From Methylobacterium persicinum (GTDB lineage Bacteria; Pseudomonadota; Alphaproteobacteria; Rhizobiales; Beijerinckiaceae), in the NCBI RefSeq assembly GCF_022179525.1, contig NZ_BPQX01000037.1:62001-126000 (forward strand): a stretch of DNA of 64,000 bases, given 5' to 3'. Made by a program: the position numbers and the translations under genes. Positions 39,275 through 47,488 of this stretch are shown here, piece by piece. The notes beneath the pieces are model-generated. The model worked only from the letters and a program-made list of their open reading frames with translations. It ran no database searches and was not told where the DNA came from. Each line of letters starts with the position of its first letter. The stretch's first letter is position 1.

Positions 39275-40594
39275 TCAGTCGCCGGTCGCGATCAGATGAA
39301 AGAAGCTGCCGGTGACGTGACCGCACCGGTGCCCCGTGAAACCGAGATCGGTACCTTCTGCGTCGGCGATGCGGGCGAAGGAGGTACCCTCGGTGGGGGT
39401 GGGTGACGTGACGCTGGCGTAGTGGAACTCGTGCCCGATCAAAGTCGCGCCGCATCGCCCGAGGGCGTTGTCCGCGGTCACCCGCGCCACCCGATAGCCC
39501 AGGTGAAGCTTCCTCCGGTGATAGGAAGTCGAGACCGGGAGCAGATCGAGCATCGGATATGCGACGCCCTCGGCGTCCTCGATGGCTTGGCCGAGCACCA
39601 TGTAGCCCCCGCATTCGCCGTGGACCGGCCGCGTCTGCGCGAAGGCGCGGGTGCCGTCGAGGAAGCGCCGCGCCGCCGCGATCCGCCCGGCATGCAATTC
39701 CGGATAGCCGCCTGGGAGCCAGCAGCAATCGCAATCGTCGGGTGGCGGCTCGTCGGCGAGCGGTGAGAAGGGCACGAGTTCGGCGCCCACCTCGCGCCAT
39801 CCGGTCTCCATGTGGGGGTAGAGGAAGCTGAAGGCTTCGTCGCGGGCGATGGCGATCCGCTGCCCCGGAGGCGGCAACGGCGTGTGCCCCACCCCGGCCG
39901 GCACCGCGCCGCCCGCGGCGGCGACCACCTTGTCGAGGTCGATACCGGCCTCAGCGATGTCGGCGAGACGCTCGAGGCGGGCGTAGAGGTCGGCCGTCTC
40001 GCCGGCCTGCACCAGGCCGAGATGCCGCTCCGGCAGCACGAGGCCGGCATCCCGGGACAGGGCGCCGAGCACGGGGAGCCCAGCCTGCGCCATGCCGTCT
40101 TCCACGAGGCGGCGATGGCGGGGGCTCGCGACCTTGTTCAGGATCACGCCCGCGATGGTGAGGCGCGGGTCGTAGGCCCGGCACCCGAGGGCCACCGCGG
40201 CAGCCGATTGAGCGGCGCCGGAGACGTCGATCACCAGGATCACCGGCCAGCCGTAGCGTGCCGCAATGTCGGAGTTGGCGCCGGAACGATTCGCGGCCGC
40301 CCGGACGCCATCGAACAGCCCCATCGATCCTTCGGCCAGCACGAGGTCCGCCGCCGCCGCAGACGAGGCGGCGAGGGTATCGAGCAACGCAGGCGCCATG
40401 GCGAAGCTGTCGAGGTTGAAGCTCGGCTCCCCCGTAGCGGCCTGATGGAAGGCGGGGTCGATGTAGTCGGGTCCGCATTTCATGCCGCGAATCCTCAGGC
40501 CCCGGCGGCGCAGGGCCCGCATCAGCGCGAGGGTCACGGTGGTCTTGCCGGATCCGGAACGCGGTGCGGCGACAAGCAGACCGGGCACAGTCAT
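39275..40594 (-). CDS. cobB: Cobyrinate/hydrogenobyrinate a,c-diamide synthase
   Basis: Amidates the a and c side chains of the corrin ring with glutamine and ATP. 439 residues: an N-terminal P-loop domain with [15 protein letters not shown] and [10 protein letters not shown], and a C-terminal class I glutamine amidotransferase domain with nucleophile Cys328 in HGECGGY and the His in GHEFHYA. Last gene of the minus-strand run; its start overlaps the cobM stop as ATGA. The product is the substrate for CobNST in the aerobic pathway. Confidence 0.96.
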   Translation of the reverse strand: MTVPGLLVAAPRSGSGKTTVTLALMRALRRRGLRIRGMKCGPDYIDPAFHQAATGEPSFNLDSFAMAPALLDTLAASSAAAADLVLAEGSMGLFDGVRAAANRSGANSDIAARYGWPVILVIDVSGAAQSAAAVALGCRAYDPRLTIAGVILNKVASPRHRRLVEDGMAQAGLPVLGALSRDAGLVLPERHLGLVQAGETADLYARLERLADIAEAGIDLDKVVAAAGGAVPAGVGHTPLPPPGQRIAIARDEAFSFLYPHMETGWREVGAELVPFSPLADEPPPDDCDCCWLPGGYPELHAGRIAAARRFLDGTRAFAQTRPVHGECGGYMVLGQAIEDAEGVAYPMLDLLPVSTSYHRRKLHLGYRVARVTADNALGRCGATLIGHEFHYASVTSPTPTEGTSFARIADAEGTDLGFTGHRCGHVTGSFFHLIATGD

Positions 40595-41370
40595 GACGGT
40601 CCGGTCCCTACGGCGCCGTTTGGACGGAATCGGCGGTCGTAATCGGCCGCGTAAAGGGCGCTCTCGCGGAAATTTTGTGCATCCAGCGCGCGACCCACAA
40701 AAATTATCGCAGTTCTTCCAAGGCTTTTCGCACTCACAAGTTGCGGGATTTCCGCCAAGCTCCCCTTAACCACTGTCTCGTCGGGCCATGTCGCCCGAAA
40801 CACCACCGCGGCTGGGCAATCGGCGCCGTAGAAGGGGATCAGCTCGGCGGTGAGGCTCTCCACCACATGGATGGAAAGGTGGATCGCCAGGGTCGCGCCC
40901 GTGGCCGCGAAGGCGGCGAGACGCTCGCCCTCCGGCATGGGGCTGGCCCGTCCCGAGGTCCGGGTCAGGACGACGGTCTGAGCGAGGGCCGGCACGGTCA
41001 GCTCCCGCCCGAGCACCGATGCAGCGGCCGCGAAGGCCGGGACGCCGGGGGTCAGGGTATAGGGGATGCCGAGGCCATCGAGGCGGCGCAGCTGCTCGGC
41101 CAAAGCACTCCAAATGGAGAGGTCTCCCGAATGAAGCCGCGCGACGTCAAGGCCGGCGGCGTGGGCCGCCTGCATCTCGGCCATGATCGCATCGAGGGAG
41201 AGGGGGGCCGTATCGACGATCCGTGCCCCCGGCGGGCACCATCGCAGGATCTCCGGGGCGACCAGGGATCCGGCATGGAGGCAGACCGGGCAGGCGGCGA
41301 TGCGGTCGCGACCGCGGACAGTGATGAGGTCGGCCGCGCCGGGGCCGGCGCCGATGAAGTGAACCGTCAT
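40591..41370 (-). CDS. cobM: Precorrin-4 C(11)-methyltransferase
   Basis: SAM-dependent methylation at C11 of the corrin ring. 259 residues of the tetrapyrrole methylase fold, with [26 protein letters not shown], the [13 protein letters not shown] strand and the conserved VVLTRTSGR. Starts with ATG overlapping the cobE stop and ends overlapping the cobB start, so translation is coupled on both sides. Confidence 0.95.
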   Translation of the reverse strand: MTVHFIGAGPGAADLITVRGRDRIAACPVCLHAGSLVAPEILRWCPPGARIVDTAPLSLDAIMAEMQAAHAAGLDVARLHSGDLSIWSALAEQLRRLDGLGIPYTLTPGVPAFAAAASVLGRELTVPALAQTVVLTRTSGRASPMPEGERLAAFAATGATLAIHLSIHVVESLTAELIPFYGADCPAAVVFRATWPDETVVKGSLAEIPQLVSAKSLGRTAIIFVGRALDAQNFRESALYAADYDRRFRPNGAVGTGPS

Positions 41371-41783
41371 CCCACAGGCCTGTGCCGCGTTTCGGTGCGG
41401 AAGGCCAGGGCGCAGGTGACGCTGCCCCGGGCGATCCGCGGCAGGACGAGGCGCCCGTCGGACCCCGCGCTGGCCAGGGCCGCGGCTTCGCAGAGGGATC
41501 CCACCCCGCGCAGGGCTTCGATCCGCGCCGAGCGTGTGGGCACACGGTCGTCACAGGCGGCGAGGGCCTCCGGTGAGATGCCCTCGACGGTCAGCCCGAA
41601 GGCGCCGGCTGCCTCGCGGATCGCCGGCTCGCCCGCCCGATCCTCCGCCGTGGCGATGGCGGCGAGCTGCCCGCGCTCCGCGCCAGCCTCAACGAGGGCG
41701 AGCGAGATGATGGCGGCGATCTCGTCCGAACCGGCTCCCCGTCGGAATCCGACCCCGGCCACCAGGGAAGGGCCAGCGCTCAT
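41367..41783 (-). CDS. cobE: CobE/CbiG C-terminal-like protein
   Basis: 138 residues matching the CobE family, the C-terminal CbiG-like domain whose precise role in the aerobic pathway is not well defined. Evidence is the start [21 protein letters not shown] and the segment [16 protein letters not shown]. The ATG at 41783 overlaps the cobL stop and the stop overlaps cobM. The frame is open much further upstream, but only because it crosses cobL. Confidence 0.88.
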   Translation of the reverse strand: MSAGPSLVAGVGFRRGAGSDEIAAIISLALVEAGAERGQLAAIATAEDRAGEPAIREAAGAFGLTVEGISPEALAACDDRVPTRSARIEALRGVGSLCEAAALASAGSDGRLVLPRIARGSVTCALAFRTETRHRPVG

Positions 41784-43015
41784 GGCTTGGTCCAGGCCCA
41801 TTGGGTCACCGGCATCGCCGTGCGCCAGCCCTGAAGGCCGCCCACCGCTGCGGCCCGGGCCACCGTGAAGCGGCGCAGGCTGCCGCCCCGCCCGGCATAG
41901 GCGGAGAGCAGGGCGGCCTCGCCCTCCAAAGTCACCGCGTTGGCGACGAAACGCCCGCCGGGACGCAGCGCCTCGGCCGCAGCGTCGAGGAGGCCCGGCT
42001 CCGAGATGCCGCCGCCGACGAAGACGGCATCCGGCGGCGGCAGACCATCGAAGGCGGCGGGGGCGCGGCCCAGGACGATGGCGAGGTCGGGCACACCCAA
42101 CGAGGCCGCGTTGCGGCGGATGCGCTCGGCCCGGTCCGGCCGGGCCTCGATGGCGGTCGCACGCAGGGACGGCGCCCGGAGCATCCATTCGATCGAGACG
42201 GATCCGGCCCCCGCGCCGACATCCCAAAGGTGCCGCCCCGGCTGCGGCCGCAGGGCCATGAGGGTGAGGGCGCGGATCTCGGCCTTGGTGAGTTGCCCGT
42301 CGTTCTCGAACAGGTGATCGTCGAGGCCGGGGGCGAGGGGAAGCCCCTCGGCCGGGCCCGCCACCGTAAGCGCGAGGGTGTTGAGCGGATCGATGTCGCC
42401 GAGGGCGAACCCTTCAGCCTCGGCCGAGCGGATGCGCTCGCGGGGGCCGCCCATCGCTTCCAGCACGGTGATCGTCGTCGCGCCGAACCCCCATGCCACG
42501 AGCAGGGCGGCGAGGGCGGCGGCGGTCGCGCCGTCCCAGGCCAGGACGAGGAGCCGTGCCCCCGGCCGAAGGTGCGGGACGATCCGTTCCAGCGTCCGCC
42601 CGTGGAGGGTCACGAGCCCGCATTCCGCCAGGGGCCATCCCAGGCGGGCACAGGCGAGGCTGAAGGCCGACGGCTGGGGGAAGGCCGCAATCTCGTCCGC
42701 CGGCACGAGCCGGGCAATCTCGGCGCCGATCCCGTAGTGGAACGGATCCCCGGTGGCGAGGATGCAGGTCGGCCGTCCCCGCCGGGCGAGGATGTCCGGA
42801 TAGGCATCGTGGATCGGGCTCGGCCAGGGGCGGGTTTCGGCGGAAAGCGGTGCGGCCAGGGCGAGGTGCCGGCGCCCGCCATAGACGACCTCCGACCTGT
42901 TGAGGGCGGCGGCGGCGGCGGGTGAGAGGCCGGCGCGCCCATCCTCGCCGATGCCGACGATCGTGAGCCAGCGATGGCTCGACACGGGCTCAGCGGCCGG
43001 GGACAAAGCGGCCAT
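41780..43015 (-). CDS. cobL: Precorrin-6Y C5,15-methyltransferase (decarboxylating)
   Basis: A bifunctional enzyme that methylates C5 and C15 and removes the acetate carboxyl at C12. 411 residues from the ATG at 43015. Residues 15-220 are the CbiE-type tetrapyrrole methylase domain, starting WLTIVGIGEDG; residues about 240-405 are the CbiT-type Rossmann methyltransferase, with HLWDVGAGAGSVSIEW. The start is uncertain: ATG at 43015 shares bases with the cobK start, and a GTG at 42985 would leave about 28 bp between the genes. Confidence 0.94.
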   Translation of the reverse strand: MAALSPAAEPVSSHRWLTIVGIGEDGRAGLSPAAAAALNRSEVVYGGRRHLALAAPLSAETRPWPSPIHDAYPDILARRGRPTCILATGDPFHYGIGAEIARLVPADEIAAFPQPSAFSLACARLGWPLAECGLVTLHGRTLERIVPHLRPGARLLVLAWDGATAAALAALLVAWGFGATTITVLEAMGGPRERIRSAEAEGFALGDIDPLNTLALTVAGPAEGLPLAPGLDDHLFENDGQLTKAEIRALTLMALRPQPGRHLWDVGAGAGSVSIEWMLRAPSLRATAIEARPDRAERIRRNAASLGVPDLAIVLGRAPAAFDGLPPPDAVFVGGGISEPGLLDAAAEALRPGGRFVANAVTLEGEAALLSAYAGRGGSLRRFTVARAAAVGGLQGWRTAMPVTQWAWTKP

Positions 43016-43769
43016 GCCCGATTCCCCGATGCGACTTCTGATCCTCGGCGGCACGACGGAGGCGACCGCCCTGGTGCAGCTTCTGGCCGACGATCCCGCC
43101 TTCGCCCCCACGCTGTCGCTCGCCGGGCGCACCCGCGTGCCGATGGCGAGCCCCGTGCCCGTTCGGGTCGGTGGCTTCGGCGGTGCCGGCGGACTGGCGG
43201 ACTTCCTCGCACAGGCGCGGATCTGCGCCCTGATCGATGCGACCCATCCCTTCGCGGCGCGGATCTCCGCCAACGCGGTTGTGGCGGCCCGGCAGGCGGC
43301 AGTTCCCCTCCTGGCGATCCGCCGGCCTGCCTGGGTGGCGGGGGAGGGGGATCGCTGGACAGAGGTCGCGGATATGGCGGCGGCGGTCGAGGCCCTTGGG
43401 CGGGCCCCGCGGCGGGTCTTCCTCACCATCGGCCGTCAGGAGGTTTCGGCCTTCGCGGTCGCCCCCCAGCATTCCTATGTGGTGCGGACCATCGAGCCGG
43501 TCGGCGATGCCCTGCCGGTGCCGCACCTCACGACCATCTCCGCCCGCGGGCCCTTCGACGCGCAGGCCGAGGAGGCGCTGATGCGCGACGCCGGGATCGA
43601 GGTGGTGGTCAGCAAGAATGCCGGCGGTACCGCGACGGAGGCCAAGCTCCTCGCCGCCCGCCGCCTCGGCCTGCCGGTGGTGATAGTCCGCCGGCCCGAC
43701 AAGCCCGCCGTGCCATCCGCGCCGGATGCGGCGGGTGCGCTCGCCAGGCTGAAGGGACTGCGTGGCTAA
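43014..43769 (+). CDS. cobK: Precorrin-6A reductase
   Basis: NADPH-dependent reduction of precorrin-6A to 6B. About 250 residues with LLILGGTTEATAL at the N-terminus, LIDATHPFAARISANAV and the C-terminal SKNAGGTATEAKLLAA. It is the only plus-strand gene of the cobalamin locus, divergent from cobL with essentially no gap and convergent with cobJ. The first ATG is at 43014; the family start MRLLILGG is at 43029. Neither has a strong ribosome-binding site. Confidence 0.94.
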   Translation: MPDSPMRLLILGGTTEATALVQLLADDPAFAPTLSLAGRTRVPMASPVPVRVGGFGGAGGLADFLAQARICALIDATHPFAARISANAVVAARQAAVPLLAIRRPAWVAGEGDRWTEVADMAAAVEALGRAPRRVFLTIGRQEVSAFAVAPQHSYVVRTIEPVGDALPVPHLTTISARGPFDAQAEEALMRDAGIEVVVSKNAGGTATEAKLLAARRLGLPVVIVRRPDKPAVPSAPDAAGALARLKGLRG

Positions 43770-43777
43770 CGAGCGTG

Positions 43778-43943
43778 TCCCTCCCCCCTCTGCGGGGGAG
43801 GGTACCCTGCAAAGCAGAGGGAGAGAGGGGAGCGCCGTGGTCGGAAAGGTCGCGCCGGGTGCCGCCTCCTGACACGTCGCGCTGCCCCTCTCCCGACCCT
43901 CGCTGACGCGAGGGCCACCCTCTTCCGCAGAGGGGGGAGGGGG
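43778..43943. repeat. Palindromic element, family C, copy 2
   Basis: Outer arms CCCTCCCCCCTCTGCGGG and CCGCAGAGGGGGGAGGGGG, inner GGGAGAGAGGGGAGCG and CTGCCCCTCTCCC. It fills the gap between convergent cobK and cobJ. Confidence 0.85.
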
Positions 43944-43960
43944 AATACGGCGGACAGCGC

Positions 43961-44722
43961 TCACGCTACCCCCGGCACGCTGCGGGGCGTATAGACGAAA
44001 GGTGCCTTCCCCGTCCGCGGGATCAGCCGGGTGCCGGAGGCGCCGAGGATGACCATCGTCGCCATGTCGGCCGGCGCGGCGGGGGCCTCGGCCAGGGTCG
44101 TCACGCGGATCGCCTCGTCCGGGCGGCTGATCGCGCGGGCGAACATCACCGGCGTGTCGGGCGCGCGGATCCCGGCGGCGAGGTCCAGGGCAGCGCCAAG
44201 CTGCCAGGGCCTTGCGGTGGAGATCGGATTGTACAGGGCGACGACGAAATCTGCCCGCAGGACCGCCTCGAGCCGGGCGGTCACCACCGGCCAGGGTTTC
44301 AGGTTGTCGGACAGGGACATGGCGCAGAAATCCCCGCCCAGCGGCGCCCCGAGGCGCGCGGCGGCGGCGAGCATGGCGGTGATGCCGGGCTCGACGGTGA
44401 TGGCGAGATCCCGCCAGCCGGGTTCCCCGTGCTCCACCGCCTCGAAGATTGCGGCCGCCATGGCGAAGACGCCGGGATCGCCCCCCGACACTACGGCCAC
44501 CCGCCGGCCCGAGGCGGCGAGCGACAGGGCGTGGCGGGCGCGGTCGACCTCGACTCGGTTGTCGCTGGCATGGCGCACGAGGCCGGGCCGCTCGGGCACG
44601 CGGGCGACGTAGGGCAAGTAGCCGATCAGGTCCTCGGCCCCGTCGAGGGCGAGGCGGGCCGCCCCGGTCAGTAGCGACGGATCGCCCGGACCGAGCCCGA
44701 CGACCGTGACGCACCCGCTCAC
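43961..44722 (-). CDS. cobJ: Precorrin-3B C(17)-methyltransferase
   Basis: Methylates C17 and brings about ring contraction after CobG. 253 residues of tetrapyrrole methylase fold: VTVVGLGPGDPSLLTG, VVSGGDPGVFAMAAA, EPGITAMLAAAARLG, FVVALYNPIS and TMVILGASGTRLI. Its start overlaps the end of cobI as ATGA. It is the last gene of the cbtB-to-cobJ run; transcription must end near the palindrome that follows. Confidence 0.96.
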   Translation of the reverse strand: MSGCVTVVGLGPGDPSLLTGAARLALDGAEDLIGYLPYVARVPERPGLVRHASDNRVEVDRARHALSLAASGRRVAVVSGGDPGVFAMAAAIFEAVEHGEPGWRDLAITVEPGITAMLAAAARLGAPLGGDFCAMSLSDNLKPWPVVTARLEAVLRADFVVALYNPISTARPWQLGAALDLAAGIRAPDTPVMFARAISRPDEAIRVTTLAEAPAAPADMATMVILGASGTRLIPRTGKAPFVYTPRSVPGVA

Positions 44723-45498
44723 GGCCGGCGGCCCTCGCCGGGCACGAGGATCATGGAGAAGTACGGCGCCTCGTCGTCGTCCTTGATCTCGAGGGGAATG
44801 ACCCGCTCCCCGGACATGGTCCCACGCTCGACATAGACGGCACGGGCGAGGAGCCCCGCCTCGGTCAGGGCCGCGCGGACCTTCGGCAGGTGCCGCCCGA
44901 GCTTCATCACCACGGCGGCGTCGGTGCCGCGCAGGCGTTCGAGCAGCACCGGCAAGGGCAGGGTCGCGGGCAGCACGGTGAGCACGTCGTCACCCCAGGT
45001 GATCGGGGTGCCCGCCCGGGTCCAGCAGCCGGACATGCCGGTCACGCCCGGGATCACGTCCACCGGGAAGCGGTCCTTCAGTCGCCGCCACAGGTGCATG
45101 AATGAGCCGTAGAAGAACGGATCCCCCTCCGACAGGATCGCCACGTCCCGTCCGGCCCCGAGGTGATCGGCGAGCCGGCCGGCCGCATCGTCGTAGAACG
45201 CGGCCAGCGCGGCGACGTAGTCCGGATGCTCCGGATGAAGTTCCGTGGTGTAGGGATAGGCGAGCGCCATTTCCCGAGACGGATCGCACAGGATCGCGTC
45301 GGCGATGCCCCTTGCATTGCCGCGCTTGCCCTGCTTGCAGAAGTGCACGAGCACCGGCGCCCGTTCCAGGATGCGCCGGGCCTTGACGGTCAGCAGGTCT
45401 GGATCGCCGGGCCCCATGCCGACCCCGTACAGGGTCCCCGTCGCGGCCGGACGCGGCAACTCCTCCGTCTCGCCCTCGAAGGGCGCCAGCCCGTCCAT
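44719..45498 (-). CDS. cobI: Precorrin-2 C(20)-methyltransferase
   Basis: Methylates C20 of precorrin-2 to precorrin-3A. 259 residues starting at the ATG at 45498, which shares one base with the cobH stop (TGATG). Motifs: TLYGVGMGPGDPDLLTVKA, ILSEGDPFFYGSF, VIPGVTGMSGCW and VMKLGRHLPKVR. The open frame upstream belongs to antisense of cobH and is not coding. Confidence 0.95.
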   Translation of the reverse strand: MDGLAPFEGETEELPRPAATGTLYGVGMGPGDPDLLTVKARRILERAPVLVHFCKQGKRGNARGIADAILCDPSREMALAYPYTTELHPEHPDYVAALAAFYDDAAGRLADHLGAGRDVAILSEGDPFFYGSFMHLWRRLKDRFPVDVIPGVTGMSGCWTRAGTPITWGDDVLTVLPATLPLPVLLERLRGTDAAVVMKLGRHLPKVRAALTEAGLLARAVYVERGTMSGERVIPLEIKDDDEAPYFSMILVPGEGRRP

Positions 45499-46175
45499 CA
45501 CTCGACCTCGCTGGCCAACGCGTTGACGGCGGCGGCGGTCATGGCGCTGCCGCCCCGGCGGCCGTGGACGACCACGAACGGCACCCGCCCATCCCGGGCG
45601 AGGGCATCCTTCGACTCCGCCGCGCCGACGAACCCGACAGGGATGCCGATGACGGCGGCCGGTGGCGCCACCCCTTCGTCGAGGAGTTCGAGCAGGCGGA
45701 ACAGGGCGGTGGGCGCGTTGCCGACCGCGACGACGCTGCCCGGCAGCACCTCGCGCCAAAGCTCCATCGCCGCGGCCGAGCGGGTCGTGCCCATGCGCTG
45801 CGCCAGTTCGGGCACGCGCGGATCGCGCAGGGTGCAGATCACCTTGTTGTCGGCGGGCAGGCGGGCGCGGGTGACCCCGTCGGCCACCATGTGCACGTCG
45901 CAGAGGATGGGGGCGCCCGAAGCCAGGGCGGCCACGCCCGCCTCGGCGAAACCGTCGGACATCTCCACGTCGGCCGGCAGGTCGGTCATGCCGCAGGCGT
46001 GGATCATCCGCACGACGCAGCGCTCGGCAGCCCCGGACCAGCGGGCGAGGTCGGCTTCCGCGCGGATCATCGCGAAGGACTGCGCATAGATCGCGCCGCC
46101 GTCGCGGACATAGTCGTAGCGCGACCCTTCGTGACGCGAGGTCTGCTGGCGCAGGGTGTTCGAACTCGCGCTCAT
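45498..46175 (-). CDS. cobH: Precorrin-8X methylmutase
   Basis: Moves the C11 methyl group to C12, giving hydrogenobyrinate. 225 residues. RMIHACGMTDLPADV contains the catalytic His; PILCDVHMVADGV and GIPVGFVGAAESKDAL are conserved. Starts at the ATG at 46175 overlapping the cobG stop as ATGA and ends overlapping cobI. Confidence 0.96.
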   Translation of the reverse strand: MSASSNTLRQQTSRHEGSRYDYVRDGGAIYAQSFAMIRAEADLARWSGAAERCVVRMIHACGMTDLPADVEMSDGFAEAGVAALASGAPILCDVHMVADGVTRARLPADNKVICTLRDPRVPELAQRMGTTRSAAAMELWREVLPGSVVAVGNAPTALFRLLELLDEGVAPPAAVIGIPVGFVGAAESKDALARDGRVPFVVVHGRRGGSAMTAAAVNALASEVE

Positions 46176-47488
46176 GCGGGTCTCCGGTTCCTCCCCCCAT
46201 CGATGGCCTCCGGCCTGAAGGCGGCGGCAAGCCCGATTGTTGCCGCCTTTCCTAACCGCTCCAAAGCCGTCTCGATAGGGAGTTGCAGGGACGGCGGATC
46301 GCCCGGGGCGCCGCCGATGATGATCGCGTATTCCCCGTCCCGCCCGACGAGGGTCATGTCCGCCGGGCCGGGCTTGGCGCAGCCTTTGGCGCAGCCGGAG
46401 ACGTGGGCCGACAGGCCCCGGGTCGCGAGGGGCCGGAACGCCTCCGCGAGGCGCGCGGCATCGACGAGCGTCTGCGTCGTGCCGGAGGCGCAGGCCGGCG
46501 CCCCGGTGCAGGCGGCCACCGCCCGGCGGGGGTCCCCCGCCCCGGTAATGAAGTCCTCCGCGAGGGCAGGGAGGTGCGCTTCCGCGCGCCCGAGCCGGGT
46601 GGGCACCAGCACGAGGCCGCGGGAGGGGGTCAGACGAAACTCCGCCGCGCCGATATCCTCCGCGACGGCGATCAGCCGCGCGAACGCGTCGGCGGTGCAG
46701 CGGCCGAACGGGGCGTCGAGGGTGAGGATGGCGATGCCGCCGATGCTGGAGAAACCGGGCGCCGGCCCTATCGCCGTCATTGCGAGCGGAGCGAAGCCAA
46801 TCAGGAGCGCCCCGTTCGGAGATGACCCGCTTCCCTGGATTGCTTCGCTTTGCTCGCAATGACGGGGTGGGAGGATCGCGCGTAATTCATCCGCCGTCAG
46901 ATCGCGCATCCGGCGCCGGCCGGTGGCGGCGAAGGCTGTGAGGATCAACGCCACCACGGCCGGCGCGTCCGGCAGCGGGTAGACGCCGACGGCCTCGGCA
47001 GCCGTGGCAAGGCCGATCGCCACCAGGCCCTCCGCGACCGGCACCACCGACACATCCGCCTCATCCAGCGCGAACCCCACCGCCACCAGCGTCTTGGCGG
47101 GCAGGCCGGAAATGCTTCGCCCGGCGGCTTCGATGGCCCGGGTCAGGGTGCGAAGGGTGTCGTCGGCGAGCGGCCCGGTCAGAGTCAGGCGCTGGGGGCC
47201 ACCATCGGTGCGGGTGTCGCCGAGCCCGGCGGCGGTGAGCAGGGCGGAAAGCGGAGCGGTCGTCGCCTCGCTGACGCCGCGGATCTGGAGGTTTGCCCGG
47301 GCGGTCAGGTCGAGATGGCCGTTGCCGTAGCGCCGGGCGCCCTCGGCCACGGCCTGCGCCTGCGCAAGAGCCAGCACCCCGAGCGGCGGGTGGATGCGGG
47401 CGAGGAGCCCGTCGCCGGTCGGCATCGGTCGGGCGAGGCCGGGGCACCAGCCCCGGCGGGCGGCATCGGGGGAGGCACGGCGGCTCAT
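46172..47488 (-). CDS. cobG: Precorrin-3B synthase, with in-frame palindromic insert
   Basis: The oxygen-dependent enzyme that marks the aerobic pathway. 438 residues, nitrite/sulfite reductase-like, with the [4Fe-4S]/siroheme-type cysteines Cys326, Cys332, Cys365 and Cys369 in CTGAPAC and SGCAKGCAKPGP. Residues 209-240 are not family sequence: they are the translation of a family B palindrome (46775-46864), read from RHCEQSEAIQ to the LAMTAI segment, without stop or frame shift. The insert lies between the two repeated halves, so the fold may tolerate it. Coupled by ATGA to cobN and cobH. Confidence 0.93.
   Translation of the reverse strand: MSRRASPDAARRGWCPGLARPMPTGDGLLARIHPPLGVLALAQAQAVAEGARRYGNGHLDLTARANLQIRGVSEATTAPLSALLTAAGLGDTRTDGGPQRLTLTGPLADDTLRTLTRAIEAAGRSISGLPAKTLVAVGFALDEADVSVVPVAEGLVAIGLATAAEAVGVYPLPDAPAVVALILTAFAATGRRRMRDLTADELRAILPPRHCEQSEAIQGSGSSPNGALLIGFAPLAMTAIGPAPGFSSIGGIAILTLDAPFGRCTADAFARLIAVAEDIGAAEFRLTPSRGLVLVPTRLGRAEAHLPALAEDFITGAGDPRRAVAACTGAPACASGTTQTLVDAARLAEAFRPLATRGLSAHVSGCAKGCAKPGPADMTLVGRDGEYAIIIGGAPGDPPSLQLPIETALERLGKAATIGLAAAFRPEAIDGGRNRRPA
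46775..46864. repeat. Palindromic element, family B, inside cobG
   Basis: Arms CGTCATTGCGAGCGGAGCG and CGCTTTGCTCGCAATGACG. It is about 90 bp, preserving the cobG frame, and contributes residues of about 209-240. Confidence 0.9.
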
